A stretch of DNA of 64,000 nucleotides from DAHUYF01 sp035509275 (GTDB taxonomy: Bacteria; Pseudomonadota; Alphaproteobacteria; ATCC43930; CGMCC-115725): the NCBI GenBank assembly GCA_035509275.1, contig DATJLU010000020.1, positions 9,331-73,330 on the forward strand, written 5' to 3'. The translations under genes and the position numbers were made by a program. Numbering within the stretch: position 1 is the first letter of the stretch; every line of letters begins with the position of its first letter. A model generated the notes under the pieces. The model did not search any database. It was not told where the DNA came from and saw nothing but the letters and a program-made list of their open reading frames with translations. Of this stretch, positions 1-7,972 are shown piece after piece.

Positions 1-744
1 CTCGCCAGCGCCGCCGCGGTGACGCCCAATCTCGACCGGCGGGCGATCGCGGTGATGGGCGATGGCGGGTTCTGGCATAACGGCATCCTCACCGGCGTCG
101 CCAGCAACCTCTTCAACAAGGGCGACGGCGTGCTCGTGGTGATGCAGAACGGCTACACCTCGGCGACGGGGCTGCAATACATGCCATCCAGCGCCGCAAG
201 CCGCAGCGGCGCCGCGCCGGGGATGAACATCGAGGCGACCTTGCGTTCGCTCGGCGTCCGCTGGCTGCGCAAGGTCCGCACCTACAACGTCGCCACCATG
301 CTGAGGACGCTGAAAGAAGCGATGAAGACCGCCGAGCGCGGCTTGAAGGTGATCATCGCCGACGGCGAATGCCAGCTCGCGCGGCAGCGCCGGCTCCGCG
401 GCGAGGAAGCGGCGAAGCTCGCGCGCGGCGAGCGCCTGGTCAAGGCGCGCTACGGCATCGATGACGAGATCTGCACCGGCGACCATTCCTGCATTCGCCT
501 CTCGGGCTGTCCTTCGCTCACCGTCAAGCCCAGCCCTGATCCGCTGCGCAGCGATCCCGTGGCGAGCGTGATCGAGAGCTGCGTCGGCTGCGGGTTGTGC
601 GGCGAGGTCGCGCATGCCGCCGTGCTCTGCCCCTCCTTCTACCGCGCCGAGACCATTCGCAATCCAAGCCGCTGGGACCGGGCGCTGCATCGGATGCGGC
701 GCCGCGCCATCGCCTGGCTCGGCGGCGCGGCGGAGGCGGCATGA
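1..744 (+). CDS. iorA: Indolepyruvate:ferredoxin oxidoreductase alpha subunit, C-terminal part (cut by window edge)
   Basis: The reading frame is open from base 1, so the gene begins upstream of the window. Family knowledge: the enzyme oxidatively decarboxylates indolepyruvate and other arylpyruvates to aryl-CoA, passing electrons to ferredoxin through thiamine diphosphate and Fe-S clusters. What remains shows the thiamine-binding GDGGFWHNG stretch (codons around 20-28), followed by QNGYTSATG. Near the end is a cysteine-rich Fe-S region with CTGDHSC and CVGCGLCG. The stop overlaps the start of the beta-family gene by four bases (ATGA), which indicates translational coupling and a heterodimer. 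The N-terminal half and the start codon cannot be seen. Confidence 0.88.
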   Translation, partial: LASAAAVTPNLDRRAIAVMGDGGFWHNGILTGVASNLFNKGDGVLVVMQNGYTSATGLQYMPSSAASRSGAAPGMNIEATLRSLGVRWLRKVRTYNVATMLRTLKEAMKTAERGLKVIIADGECQLARQRRLRGEEAAKLARGERLVKARYGIDDEICTGDHSCIRLSGCPSLTVKPSPDPLRSDPVASVIESCVGCGLCGEVAHAAVLCPSFYRAETIRNPSRWDRALHRMRRRAIAWLGGAAEAA

Positions 745-2276
745 GCGCCGCGCGCCCGCTGACCCTGCTCATCGCCGCGCTCGGCGGCGAGGGCGGCGGC
801 GTCCTCACCAACTGGATCGTCGAGGCCGCCGCGGCGACCGGCCTGCCGGTGCAGAGCACGTCGATCCCTGGCGTCGCGCAGCGCACCGGCGCCACCACCT
901 ATTACATCGAGATCTGGCCCGAGCCGGCGTCAGCGCTCGGCGGCAAGCGCCCGGTGTTGTCGCTGGTGCCGGGTGTCGGCGATGTCGACATGGTGGTGGC
1001 GAGCGAGCTGCTCGAAGCCGGGCGGGTGATCGCTCAAGGTTTCGTCACGCCCGAGCGCACGACGGTCATCGCCTCGACGCACCGCATCTACGCCATTGCC
1101 GAGCGCATGGCGATGGGCGATGGCCGCTTCGACATCGGCCGGCTGATGAAGGCGGTCGAAGAGCAGGCGAAGAGCCATATCCTCTTTGACATGGAGGCGA
1201 GCGCGCGCGGGGCGCAGAGCGTGATCAACGCGGTGATGCTGGGCGCGATCGCCGGCTCCGGCCGGCTGCCGATCGCCGCCGAGACGTTCGCCGCGGCGAT
1301 CCGCGCCGAAGGCAAAGCGGTCGAGGCCAATCTGCGCGGCTTCGCCGCCGGGCTGGCGGCGCTGCAGCCGGGCACCGCCGCGCCGCCCACCGCCGAGAAG
1401 CGCCGGCGCCCGGCAACGCCGAGCCTTGCCGAGCTCGAGCAAGCGGCGGCAGAGACCATGCCCGAAGCGGCGCTGGAGGTGATCCGCGAAGGGCTGCGCC
1501 GGCTCGCGGCCTATCAGGATCGGCGCTATGCGCGACTCTATTTCGACCGGCTTGCGGCGATCCGCGAGGCGGATACGGCCGCCGGCGCCGGCGGCGCAGT
1601 GCTGCGCGAGACGGCGCGTCATCTCGCGCTCCGCATGTCCTTCGAGGACGTCATTCGCGTGGCTCAGGCGAAGATCGATCCGGCCCGCTTCGAGCGCATC
1701 CGCCGGGAGCTGCGGCTCGAGGCCGACGCGCCGCTCTCGATCGTCGATTTCTACAAGCCCGGCATCGAAGAGCTGTGCTCGATCCTGCCGCCGCTGCTGG
1801 CGCATCCGATCCTCGCCTGGTCGGCGCGCCGCGGCTGGCTCGGCAAGGTCTATTGGGGAATGACCGTCAAGAGCAACTCAATCCTGGGCTTCCTGCGGCT
1901 GAAGCTGCTCGCGAGCCTTCGCCCCTGGCGGCCGCAGAGCCATCGCTATCGCGAGGAGCAGGCGCAGATCGAAGCCTGGCTCGCGCTCATCGCCGAAGCG
2001 GCACGGCGCTCCGCCGGGCTCGCGCTCGAGATCGCGGAATGCGCGCGGCTGATCAAGGGCTATGGCGAGACGCATGCGCGCGGCCGCGCCAATTTCCACA
2101 AGATCGAAACCCGGCTGATACGCCCGGCGCTGGCCGGACGCTACGCCGTGACAACCGCGATCGACGCCGTAGCGGCGGCGCGGATTGCGGCGCTCGCCGA
2201 TCCCGAAGGCGAAAGGCTCGATCGAACGCTGGTCGAGATCGAAGAGCGGGCGCCCGGGAAGCTCGCTGCGGAGTAG
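741..2276 (+). CDS. Indolepyruvate oxidoreductase beta-family protein with DUF6537-like extension
   Basis: This is the partner subunit of the upstream alpha chain, 511 residues from the ATG at 741. An upstream in-frame start at 597 would lie inside the alpha gene, and the ATGA overlap makes 741 the better choice. Residues about 8-200 form the pyruvate-ferredoxin oxidoreductase gamma-type domain (GGEGGGVLTNWI, then GVAQRTGATTYYIE). A second region of about 300 residues, arginine- and alanine-rich and mostly helical, follows. It resembles the DUF6537 extension found on many proteobacterial beta-family proteins, whereas a classical IorB has only about 200 residues. The pair probably serves aromatic amino-acid or arylpyruvate breakdown. 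Substrate specificity is not visible. Confidence 0.85.
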   Translation: MSAARPLTLLIAALGGEGGGVLTNWIVEAAAATGLPVQSTSIPGVAQRTGATTYYIEIWPEPASALGGKRPVLSLVPGVGDVDMVVASELLEAGRVIAQGFVTPERTTVIASTHRIYAIAERMAMGDGRFDIGRLMKAVEEQAKSHILFDMEASARGAQSVINAVMLGAIAGSGRLPIAAETFAAAIRAEGKAVEANLRGFAAGLAALQPGTAAPPTAEKRRRPATPSLAELEQAAAETMPEAALEVIREGLRRLAAYQDRRYARLYFDRLAAIREADTAAGAGGAVLRETARHLALRMSFEDVIRVAQAKIDPARFERIRRELRLEADAPLSIVDFYKPGIEELCSILPPLLAHPILAWSARRGWLGKVYWGMTVKSNSILGFLRLKLLASLRPWRPQSHRYREEQAQIEAWLALIAEAARRSAGLALEIAECARLIKGYGETHARGRANFHKIETRLIRPALAGRYAVTTAIDAVAAARIAALADPEGERLDRTLVEIEERAPGKLAAE

Positions 2277-2680
2277 CGGCGGATGCGATGGCACCGCCGC
2301 CGCGCGGCCAGACCTATTGGCCCATCGCGAGCGTGCAGGCCTCGCCCGGTTGATAGCCGCAGGTGAAGACGCTGGCGACGTGCTTCCAGGAAAGATCGGG
2401 CAGCGTCGCAGCGACATGGCTCTTGCTCAGCGCGGTCTGGCTCATCACCAGCGCCGTGACGATCAAAAGTACGCCGAACAGGCCGACGGAGTCCTCGTCC
2501 ATCACACGCCCCATGCCACGTTACAGGGCGAGTGATACAGGGCGCGGGTTAAGTCGAGGTGAACAAAGGCTGCAATTTGACGGAAGCTTTAACGTTTCCT
2601 TGACCATGGCTTGACCCTCGTCGCGGCGCGCCGGAGACTGGGCCGACGCGCGGCGAGAGCCGCGATCGGAGGAGAGGGCG
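2277..2680. other. Intergenic region, 404 bases
   Basis: The gap separates the oxidoreductase pair from the crotonase gene. It contains the possible small minus-strand gene at 2314-2502. From 2530 to 2610 the base composition is less GC-rich (aacaaaggctgcaatttgac and following), so a promoter for the downstream plus-strand genes is plausible there. I could not fit a convincing -35/-10 pair. No repeat or RNA gene was seen. Confidence 0.5.
2314..2502 (-). CDS. Possible small membrane protein, unknown function
   Basis: A 62-codon frame begins at an ATG preceded by GGGG about seven bases upstream. Another in-frame ATG at 2514 lacks any visible ribosome-binding site. The product starts MDEDSVGLFG and has one hydrophobic segment at residues about 6-23 (LFGVLLIVTALVMS). 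A short polar tail with two cysteines (FTCGYQPGEACTLAMGQ) follows. It fills part of an otherwise empty 400-base gap and does not antisense a recognisable gene, which is the main reason to keep it. I do not recognise the family. It could equally be a chance frame in GC-rich DNA. Confidence 0.4.
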   Translation of the reverse strand: MDEDSVGLFGVLLIVTALVMSQTALSKSHVAATLPDLSWKHVASVFTCGYQPGEACTLAMGQ

Positions 2681-3499
2681 ATGGCTGCCATGAGCGACCG
2701 ATACGCGCGTTATCAGCGCCTCAAATTTGCGCGCCCGGCCGAGCGCGTGCTCGAGATCATCCTGGACAATCCCGGCAAGCTGAACGCCACCGACGCGGTG
2801 ATGCATGCCGAGCTCGCCGAGATCTGGCGCGACGTCGATGCCGATCCCGATATCAACGTCGCGCTGCTGCGCGGCGCCGGCACGGCGTTCTCGGCCGGCG
2901 GCGACCTCGCCATGGTGGAGACCGTGACGCGCGACTTCGCCGTGCGCGCCCGCGTGTGGAAGGAGGCGCGCGACCTCGTCTACAACATCATCAACTGCAA
3001 CAAGCCGATCGTCTCGGCCATGGAAGGCCCGGCGGTGGGCGCCGGGCTGGTGGCCGGGCTGCTCGCCGATGTCTCGGTCGCGGCGAAGAGCGCCCGCATC
3101 ATCGACGGCCACACCCGCCTCGGGGTCGCCGCCGGCGATCACGCCGCCATCGTCTGGCCGCTGCTCTGCGGCCTCGCCAAAGCGAAATACTATCTGCTGC
3201 TGTGCGAGCCGTTGTCCGGCGAGGAGGCGGAGCGCATCGGCCTCATCGCGCGCGTCGCCGAGGACGGCAAGGCTTATGAAACGGCGCTTGCCATCGCCGA
3301 GCGGCTCGCCGCGGGCGCGCCATCGGCGGTGCGCTGGACCAAATATGCGCTCAACAACTGGCTGCGGCTCGCCGGGCCGAGCTTCGATACCTCGCTCGCG
3401 CTGGAATTCATCGGTTTCACCGGGCCCGAAGTGCAGGAAGGCCTGGCGTCGCTGCGCGAGAAGCGCGCACCCGCCTTTCCCAAGACGAGCCCGGTTTAG
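2681..3499 (+). CDS. Crotonase-family (enoyl-CoA hydratase/isomerase-like) protein
   Basis: The 272-residue protein has normal crotonase length and starts at an ATG eight bases after a good GGAGGAG ribosome-binding site. Crotonases act on acyl-CoA thioesters using an oxyanion hole made by two backbone amides. The two hole regions are visible as RGAGTAFSAGGDLA (residues about 64-77) and EGPAVGAGLVAG (about 112-123). Aligned by eye with classical enoyl-CoA hydratase, the two catalytic glutamates appear replaced by Val and His, and the second region reads GHTRLGVAAGDHAA. The exact reaction is therefore uncertain and may not be hydration. A cytochrome c gene follows after 15 bases. Confidence 0.8.
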   Translation: MAAMSDRYARYQRLKFARPAERVLEIILDNPGKLNATDAVMHAELAEIWRDVDADPDINVALLRGAGTAFSAGGDLAMVETVTRDFAVRARVWKEARDLVYNIINCNKPIVSAMEGPAVGAGLVAGLLADVSVAAKSARIIDGHTRLGVAAGDHAAIVWPLLCGLAKAKYYLLLCEPLSGEEAERIGLIARVAEDGKAYETALAIAERLAAGAPSAVRWTKYALNNWLRLAGPSFDTSLALEFIGFTGPEVQEGLASLREKRAPAFPKTSPV

Positions 3500-3514
3500 G
3501 AGCTTCGACCGAGA

Positions 3515-3883
3515 ATGCTTGGCTCGTGCCGCGCCGCGCTCGGCGCTCTCGTTGCGGCGGCGCTGATCTCGGCGTCGATCGCGAATGCGGCGGAAGATTG
3601 CGGCGAGAACGACGGCGATTGGCACGCCGGCAGCGCGATCTATCACCAGACCTGCGTTGCCTGCCACGGTGAGGATGGCCACGGCGTCCGTGCCGGCGTG
3701 CCGGACTTCACCACCGGCGTGATGGCCTATTCCACCTCGTCGCTGTTGCGGCATATCAAAAACGGCTTTCAGGTGCCGGGCCGGCCGCTCGCCATGCCGC
3801 CCAAGGGCAACAATGCGGCGCTGACCGATGCGGACATCCGCAACGTCCTCGCCTATCTGCGCCATGCCTTCGGCTGCGGCTAG
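3515..3883 (+). CDS. Secreted class I cytochrome c
   Basis: The 122-residue product has an N-terminal signal peptide (hydrophobic residues about 8-23, likely cleavage after ANA). A single haem-attachment motif CVACH lies at residues 47-51. The probable axial methionine is in GRPLAMPPKG near residue 92, and the closing helix has the usual DADIRNVLAYLRHAFG form. This is a small monohaem electron carrier acting in the periplasm. Two extra cysteines, C29 and the penultimate residue, could form a disulphide. It follows the crotonase gene closely on the same strand and converges with the end of the ATPase operon. Its redox partner cannot be told from sequence. Confidence 0.85.
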   Translation: MLGSCRAALGALVAAALISASIANAAEDCGENDGDWHAGSAIYHQTCVACHGEDGHGVRAGVPDFTTGVMAYSTSSLLRHIKNGFQVPGRPLAMPPKGNNAALTDADIRNVLAYLRHAFGCG

Positions 3884-3928
3884 TGCGGGGCTGAAGCACT
3901 GTGATGTGTCGACGTTTAGCGAGCTTGC

Positions 3929-4774
3929 TCAGGCGCGCGCCAACGCCTCCGCGCCGGTCACGAGATCGATGAGCTCCTCGGTGATCTCGGCTTGCCGCGC
4001 CTGGCGCGCGGCGTGCCGCAGCACGTCGAGCTTCTTCCCGACATTCTCGTGCGCGGATTCCATTGCGGCGAAGCGCGCCGCGTTCTCGCTGGCGATCGAT
4101 TCGACCGCCGCTTCGGTCAAGAGCGCGAAGACATATTCGGCAATCAGCTTCTCGAGCAGAGCGCCCGGCTCCAGATTGTGCAGCGGCACGCTGCCCGCTG
4201 CATCGGCCGCGAGCGCGTGGAGATCGGGCGGCAGCAGCAGACGCCGCTCGATCCGCGGCGCCTCGCCTTGGTGATAGCGGGCATAGAGGATTTCGACGCG
4301 CGCGATCCGGCCTGCGGCAATGCGGCGATAGAGCTCGGCCGCGAGCCGGCGGACGGTGTCGAGAGCGCCGGCAGGACGGCTCGCCATCGGCGCCGACCAT
4401 GCCGGCGTCGGCCCGCGCTCGAAGAAGAGGACGGCACCGCGGCTGCCGAGCACGAACAGCGAGTCCGCAGGCGACAGCGGGCCCGCGGCCTCGGCGAGGC
4501 GCTCGTTGAAGCCGCCGACGAAGCCATGTTCCGCCGTGCACAGGACCAGCGCCCGCCGGGCGCCTGCCGCGCGCGCCTCGGGCGGCGGTTCCGGCATCAG
4601 CCGCAGCGTGGCGCCGATTGCGGCCGCCATCGCCTCGGCATAGCGGTGGATCGCCGGCAGCGATCGCTGCGCCTCCTGGATTCGCATGCCGGCGAGCGAG
4701 CGCATCGCGCCGACGATGTCGAGCAGCTCGTCCATGCCGGCGATTCGCGACTGGATCTGTGCGAGGCGGGTCAT
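3929..4774 (-). CDS. atpG: N-type ATPase gamma subunit
   Basis: This is the last gene of the nine-gene ATPase operon, 281 residues. Gamma is the central shaft that couples rotation of the c ring to the catalytic alpha/beta hexamer. The N-terminal helix (MTRLAQIQSRIAGMDELLDIVGAMRSLA) and C-terminal helix (ENAARFAAMESAHENVGKKLDVL) match the coiled-coil ends of F-type gamma. The C-terminal ITEELIDLVTGAEAL is also typical. The start overlaps the alpha stop by four bases (ATGA). The middle is more divergent than in housekeeping gamma, as expected for N-ATPases. It is clearly an ATPase gamma. Membership of the N type comes from operon order. Confidence 0.9.
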   Translation of the reverse strand: MTRLAQIQSRIAGMDELLDIVGAMRSLAGMRIQEAQRSLPAIHRYAEAMAAAIGATLRLMPEPPPEARAAGARRALVLCTAEHGFVGGFNERLAEAAGPLSPADSLFVLGSRGAVLFFERGPTPAWSAPMASRPAGALDTVRRLAAELYRRIAAGRIARVEILYARYHQGEAPRIERRLLLPPDLHALAADAAGSVPLHNLEPGALLEKLIAEYVFALLTEAAVESIASENAARFAAMESAHENVGKKLDVLRHAARQARQAEITEELIDLVTGAEALARA

Positions 4775-6303
4775 GGCGCCGCGACCGTCTTGGCGAGGCT
4801 GCGCGCGAGCGCTTGCAGCGCCGCGATGAGACGAGCCCGCACCTCGGCCGACAGCGGCCCCGAACGGTCGTCGAGTGCCGCCACCTCGGGGCACCGCTCG
4901 ACGATCCAGGCGCCGAGCGCCGCACGGAACGCATCGACCCCGTCGAGCGGCACCGCATCGAGCACGCCTTCGGCCACCGCCGACAGCAGCGCCACCTGCT
5001 GGCCGAGAGAGAGCGGCGCGTATTGACGCTGACCCAGCACCGCGCGGATGCGGCGACCATGCTCGATGACCTTGCGCGTGCGCTCGTCGACCATGGTGCC
5101 GAAACGCGTGAAGACTTCGAGCTCGAGGAATTGGGCGTATTCGAGCCTGAGGCTCTCGGAGAGCGCCTTCAGCACCGGCGCCTGCGCCTGGCCGCCGACG
5201 CGCGACACGCTCTTGCCGACATCGATGGCGGGCTTCTGGTCGTCGTAGAAGAGCTGCGGATCGAGATAGACCTGCCCATCGGTGATGGAGATCAGATTGG
5301 TCGGGATGTAGGCGCTGATATTGCCGGCCTGGGTCTCGGCGATCGGCAGCGCCGTCAGCGAACCGCCGCCGCGCTCGGGCGCGAGCTTCGCCGCGCGTTC
5401 GAGGAGACGCGAATGGATGTAGAAGATGTCGCCCGGATAAGCTTCCCGCCCCGGCGGCCGGCGCAGCAGCAGCGAGACCTGGCGATAGACCGCGGCATGC
5501 TTGGTCAAATCGTCGATCACCAGCAGCACGTCGCGCCCCTCTATCATGAAATGCTCGGCCATGGTGCAGGCGGCGTAAGGCGTGAGCCATTGCAGGCCGG
5601 GCGCCGCATCCGACTCGCCGACGACGAAGACGCAGCGCTCCGCCGCGCCGTAGCGGCGCACCGCGTCGATCACCTGCGCCACCGAGGACGCCTTCTGGCC
5701 GATCGCCGCGTAGACGCAAATCACGTCGCTCGTACGTTGGTTGATGATGGCATCGACGGCGATTGCGGTCTTTCCGGTGCCGCGATCGCCGATAATCAGC
5801 TCGCGCTGCCCGCGGCCGAGTGGAATCATCGCATCGACGACGAGCAGCCCAGTGGCCAGCGGCCGCGTCACCAGCGCGCGATCGACGATGGCCGGCGCCG
5901 GCTGCTCCACCGGCAGCAGCGCATCGGCAGCGAGCGGAGCGCCGCCGTCGAGCGGCACGCCCAGCGCATCGACGACCCGACCCAAGAGCGCTTCACCCAC
6001 CGGCACCCGTGCCACTTCACCGGTGCCGTGGACGCTGCCGCCGGCGGCAATGCCGCGGGAATCGCCGAGCAGGACGCAGCCGATCGTCGTCTCACCGAGA
6101 TCGACCACCAGGCCGCGCACGCCGCCCGCGAAGACCAGCAACTCGTCGAGCCGCGTCTCCGGCAGACCCGCCACCGTGGCAACGCCATCGCCGACGCGGA
6201 CGACGCGCCCTACATGCTCGAAGCTGGGCTCGAGCGCGGCGGTACGGATGCGCTCTCGGCTGCGATCTGCCCAGGCGCGGAGGTCCTCAGCGAGCGTCGT
6301 CAT
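4771..6303 (-). CDS. atpA: N-type ATPase alpha subunit
   Basis: The non-catalytic nucleotide-binding subunit of the F1-like head has 510 residues from the ATG at 6303, a start that overlaps the end of atpF by 17 bases. A farther start at 6354 is inside atpF and less likely. The Walker A motif reads GDRGTGKT (about residue 155), where most F-type alpha chains have GDRQTGKT. The Walker B stretch is DVLLVIDDLTKHA. The arginine-finger region is YPGDIFYIHSRLLERAAKL, and the conserved GSLTALPIAETQAGNISAYIPTN segment is intact. The N terminus is shorter than usual, consistent with a complex that lacks a separate delta subunit. Confidence 0.93.
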   Translation of the reverse strand: MTTLAEDLRAWADRSRERIRTAALEPSFEHVGRVVRVGDGVATVAGLPETRLDELLVFAGGVRGLVVDLGETTIGCVLLGDSRGIAAGGSVHGTGEVARVPVGEALLGRVVDALGVPLDGGAPLAADALLPVEQPAPAIVDRALVTRPLATGLLVVDAMIPLGRGQRELIIGDRGTGKTAIAVDAIINQRTSDVICVYAAIGQKASSVAQVIDAVRRYGAAERCVFVVGESDAAPGLQWLTPYAACTMAEHFMIEGRDVLLVIDDLTKHAAVYRQVSLLLRRPPGREAYPGDIFYIHSRLLERAAKLAPERGGGSLTALPIAETQAGNISAYIPTNLISITDGQVYLDPQLFYDDQKPAIDVGKSVSRVGGQAQAPVLKALSESLRLEYAQFLELEVFTRFGTMVDERTRKVIEHGRRIRAVLGQRQYAPLSLGQQVALLSAVAEGVLDAVPLDGVDAFRAALGAWIVERCPEVAALDDRSGPLSAEVRARLIAALQALARSLAKTVAAP

Positions 6304-7045
6304 GGGCCTCGACCTCGGTGCGCAGCGCGGCGATCGCGGTGCGCCAGGAAGCACGGAGGACAGCGGTGGGAAAATGCAGCTCCGCGCCGGCGACCAGCAC
6401 GGGATCGGTCTCGAAGGCGACGGTGATCCCGTCGCCGAGCCGCTGGCCGAGCCTTGCGCGCCAAATCACCGCCACACCATCCGGCAAGGGTGATGCCGTG
6501 ACCACCGTGACCACCGCGCCCCCCTCGGCCAGCGAGGCGCGGAGCGCGTCTCTCTCCGACTCCGGCAGCTCGGTCAGCCCCTGATCGACCCGTTCGAGCC
6601 AGGCCTCGGCGCGCTGCTTCGCGGGGAGCTCGGCGAGCAGCCGCCGCGCCATCTCCGCACCGAGATCGAGCGCCACTCGCCGCGCTTCGCCGCGCGCGGT
6701 CTCGCGTTCGACCGCGAGCGTCTTGCGTGCATCCTCGATGAGCGCCGCCGCTTTGCGCTCCGCGTCGGCGCGGCAGGAAGAAGCCGCCGCCTCCGCTTCG
6801 CTCGCCGCGGCTTTGAGCAGCGCCTCGCGTTCGGCCGCAATCCGGGCGCGCTCGCCCTCGATCGCGGCGCGGCGGGCGCTTGTCTCGCCATCGGCTTTGG
6901 TGAGGGCGGCATAACGGGCGTCGATCTCGGCGCGCCGCGCATCGACCGTGCGCAGCACCGGCTTGTACAGGAACCGGTTCAGCAGCCAGACGAGGACGGC
7001 GAAATTGACCGTCTGCAGTCCCAGTGTCCACCAATCGAATTGCAT
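6287..7045 (-). CDS. atpF: N-type ATPase b subunit with delta-like C-terminal domain
   Basis: The peripheral-stalk subunit has 252 residues, far longer than the usual 156-170. Residues about 7-27 form the single membrane anchor (LGLQTVNFAVLVWLLNRFLY). Residues about 30-155 are a charged Ala/Arg/Glu coiled coil. Residues about 165-250 (TVVTASPLPDG, then FETDPVLVAGAELHF, then SWRTAIAAL) resemble the C-terminal domain of the F-ATPase delta subunit, with its S.PL, DP.L.GG and S.R..L features. No delta gene occurs in the operon, so this tail probably attaches the stalk to the head. The ATG at 7045 follows the atpE stop by two bases. Confidence 0.9.
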   Translation of the reverse strand: MQFDWWTLGLQTVNFAVLVWLLNRFLYKPVLRTVDARRAEIDARYAALTKADGETSARRAAIEGERARIAAEREALLKAAASEAEAAASSCRADAERKAAALIEDARKTLAVERETARGEARRVALDLGAEMARRLLAELPAKQRAEAWLERVDQGLTELPESERDALRASLAEGGAVVTVVTASPLPDGVAVIWRARLGQRLGDGITVAFETDPVLVAGAELHFPTAVLRASWRTAIAALRTEVEAHDDAR

Positions 7046-7047
7046 CG

Positions 7048-7290
7048 TCAGGCGGCGTAAGGGTTGGCGAACAGCAACAGCAGCGCAACGACGAGGCAAT
7101 AGATCGCCATCGTCTCGATCATCGCGAGGCCGACGAAGAGCGTGCGCGACAGCGTGCCCGCGGCCTCCGGCTGGCGCGCAATGGCGTCCATGGCGGCAGC
7201 AATCGAGCGGCCTTCGGCCAGCGCCGGACCGATCGAGCCGATCGAGACGGCGAGCGCTGCGCCGATGATGCTGATGAGCTTCGCGTCCAT
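7048..7290 (-). CDS. atpE: N-type ATPase c subunit (rotor ring)
   Basis: An 80-residue hairpin of two membrane helices follows a perfect AGGAGG ribosome-binding site placed four bases before the ATG at 7290. This is the strongest site in the operon and fits the high copy number of c. Helix 1 carries GPALAEG with Glu26, helix 2 carries MIETMAIY with the ion-carrying Glu59, and the polar loop is ARQPEA. A glutamate in helix 1 in addition to the one in helix 2 is a hallmark of N-ATPase c subunits. Thr60 and Met61 occupy the positions that are Ser66 and Thr67 in the sodium-binding Ilyobacter ring. Ion specificity is discussed in the findings. Confidence 0.95.
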   Translation of the reverse strand: MDAKLISIIGAALAVSIGSIGPALAEGRSIAAAMDAIARQPEAAGTLSRTLFVGLAMIETMAIYCLVVALLLLFANPYAA

Positions 7291-7300
7291 CACCCCTCCT

Positions 7301-7972
7301 TTAGCCGTGCTCGCCGCCAAGCGCGGCGGCAATGAAGACGGTCGCCAGCACGGTGAAAATGTAGGCCTGCACCAGTCCGACCAGGATCTCGAGCGCCATG
7401 AGCGGAATCGGCACGAACAGACCGGCGAGCCCGATCACAAGCGCGATGACGAACTCGCCGCTCATCACGTTGCCGAAGAGACGGACCATGAGCGAGAAGG
7501 TGCGCGTCACCTCGGAGACGAGATTGAGCGGCAGCATGATCAGCTTGGGCTCGGCGAAGCTCTTGAGGTAGCCGAGCGGCCCCTGGGCGCGCAGGCCGAA
7601 ATAATGCACCGAGACGAAAACGATGAGCGCCAGAGCCGCCGGCGTTTCGAGCTTGCTCGTCGGCGCCTCGACGCCGGGGAGCAGCCCCGAGAGATTGGCC
7701 GCGACCAGGAAGATGAAGAGCGTGCCGAGGAGCGGCAGGAACGGCCGCGCGTCCTTGCGCATGACGTCTTCGATCTGCTGCGCGAGGCCGGTCACGACCA
7801 GCTCGACCGCCGCCTGACGCCGGTTGGGATGCGCTTTAAGGCGACGCGTCGCGAGCCAGCATGCAAGCGTCAACGCCAGCATGAGGCCCCAGGTGGTGAC
7901 GACCGGCCGCGTCACCGCGAGCGGGCCGAGATGGAAGAGAACGGTGCTCGCGAGCGGCGAAGGTTGCATCAT
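7301..7972 (-). CDS. atpB: N-type ATPase a subunit
   Basis: The 223-residue integral membrane stator subunit forms the two ion half-channels next to the c ring. The start is the first of two adjacent ATG codons and overlaps the atpR stop. Five or six hydrophobic segments are visible. The essential stator arginine lies in FSLMVRLFGNVMSGE, in the fourth-to-fifth helix region, and the last helix contains ILVGLVQAYIFTVLATVFI, which is typical of the family. The length is at the short end for F-type a subunits but normal for N-ATPases. The gene is followed after 10 bases by atpE. Confidence 0.93.
   Translation of the reverse strand: MMQPSPLASTVLFHLGPLAVTRPVVTTWGLMLALTLACWLATRRLKAHPNRRQAAVELVVTGLAQQIEDVMRKDARPFLPLLGTLFIFLVAANLSGLLPGVEAPTSKLETPAALALIVFVSVHYFGLRAQGPLGYLKSFAEPKLIMLPLNLVSEVTRTFSLMVRLFGNVMSGEFVIALVIGLAGLFVPIPLMALEILVGLVQAYIFTVLATVFIAAALGGEHG

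Noticed and set aside
4618..6426. Open frame of 602 codons on the plus strand
   Set aside because: It is antisense to atpA and atpG, whose motifs and operon position are decisive.
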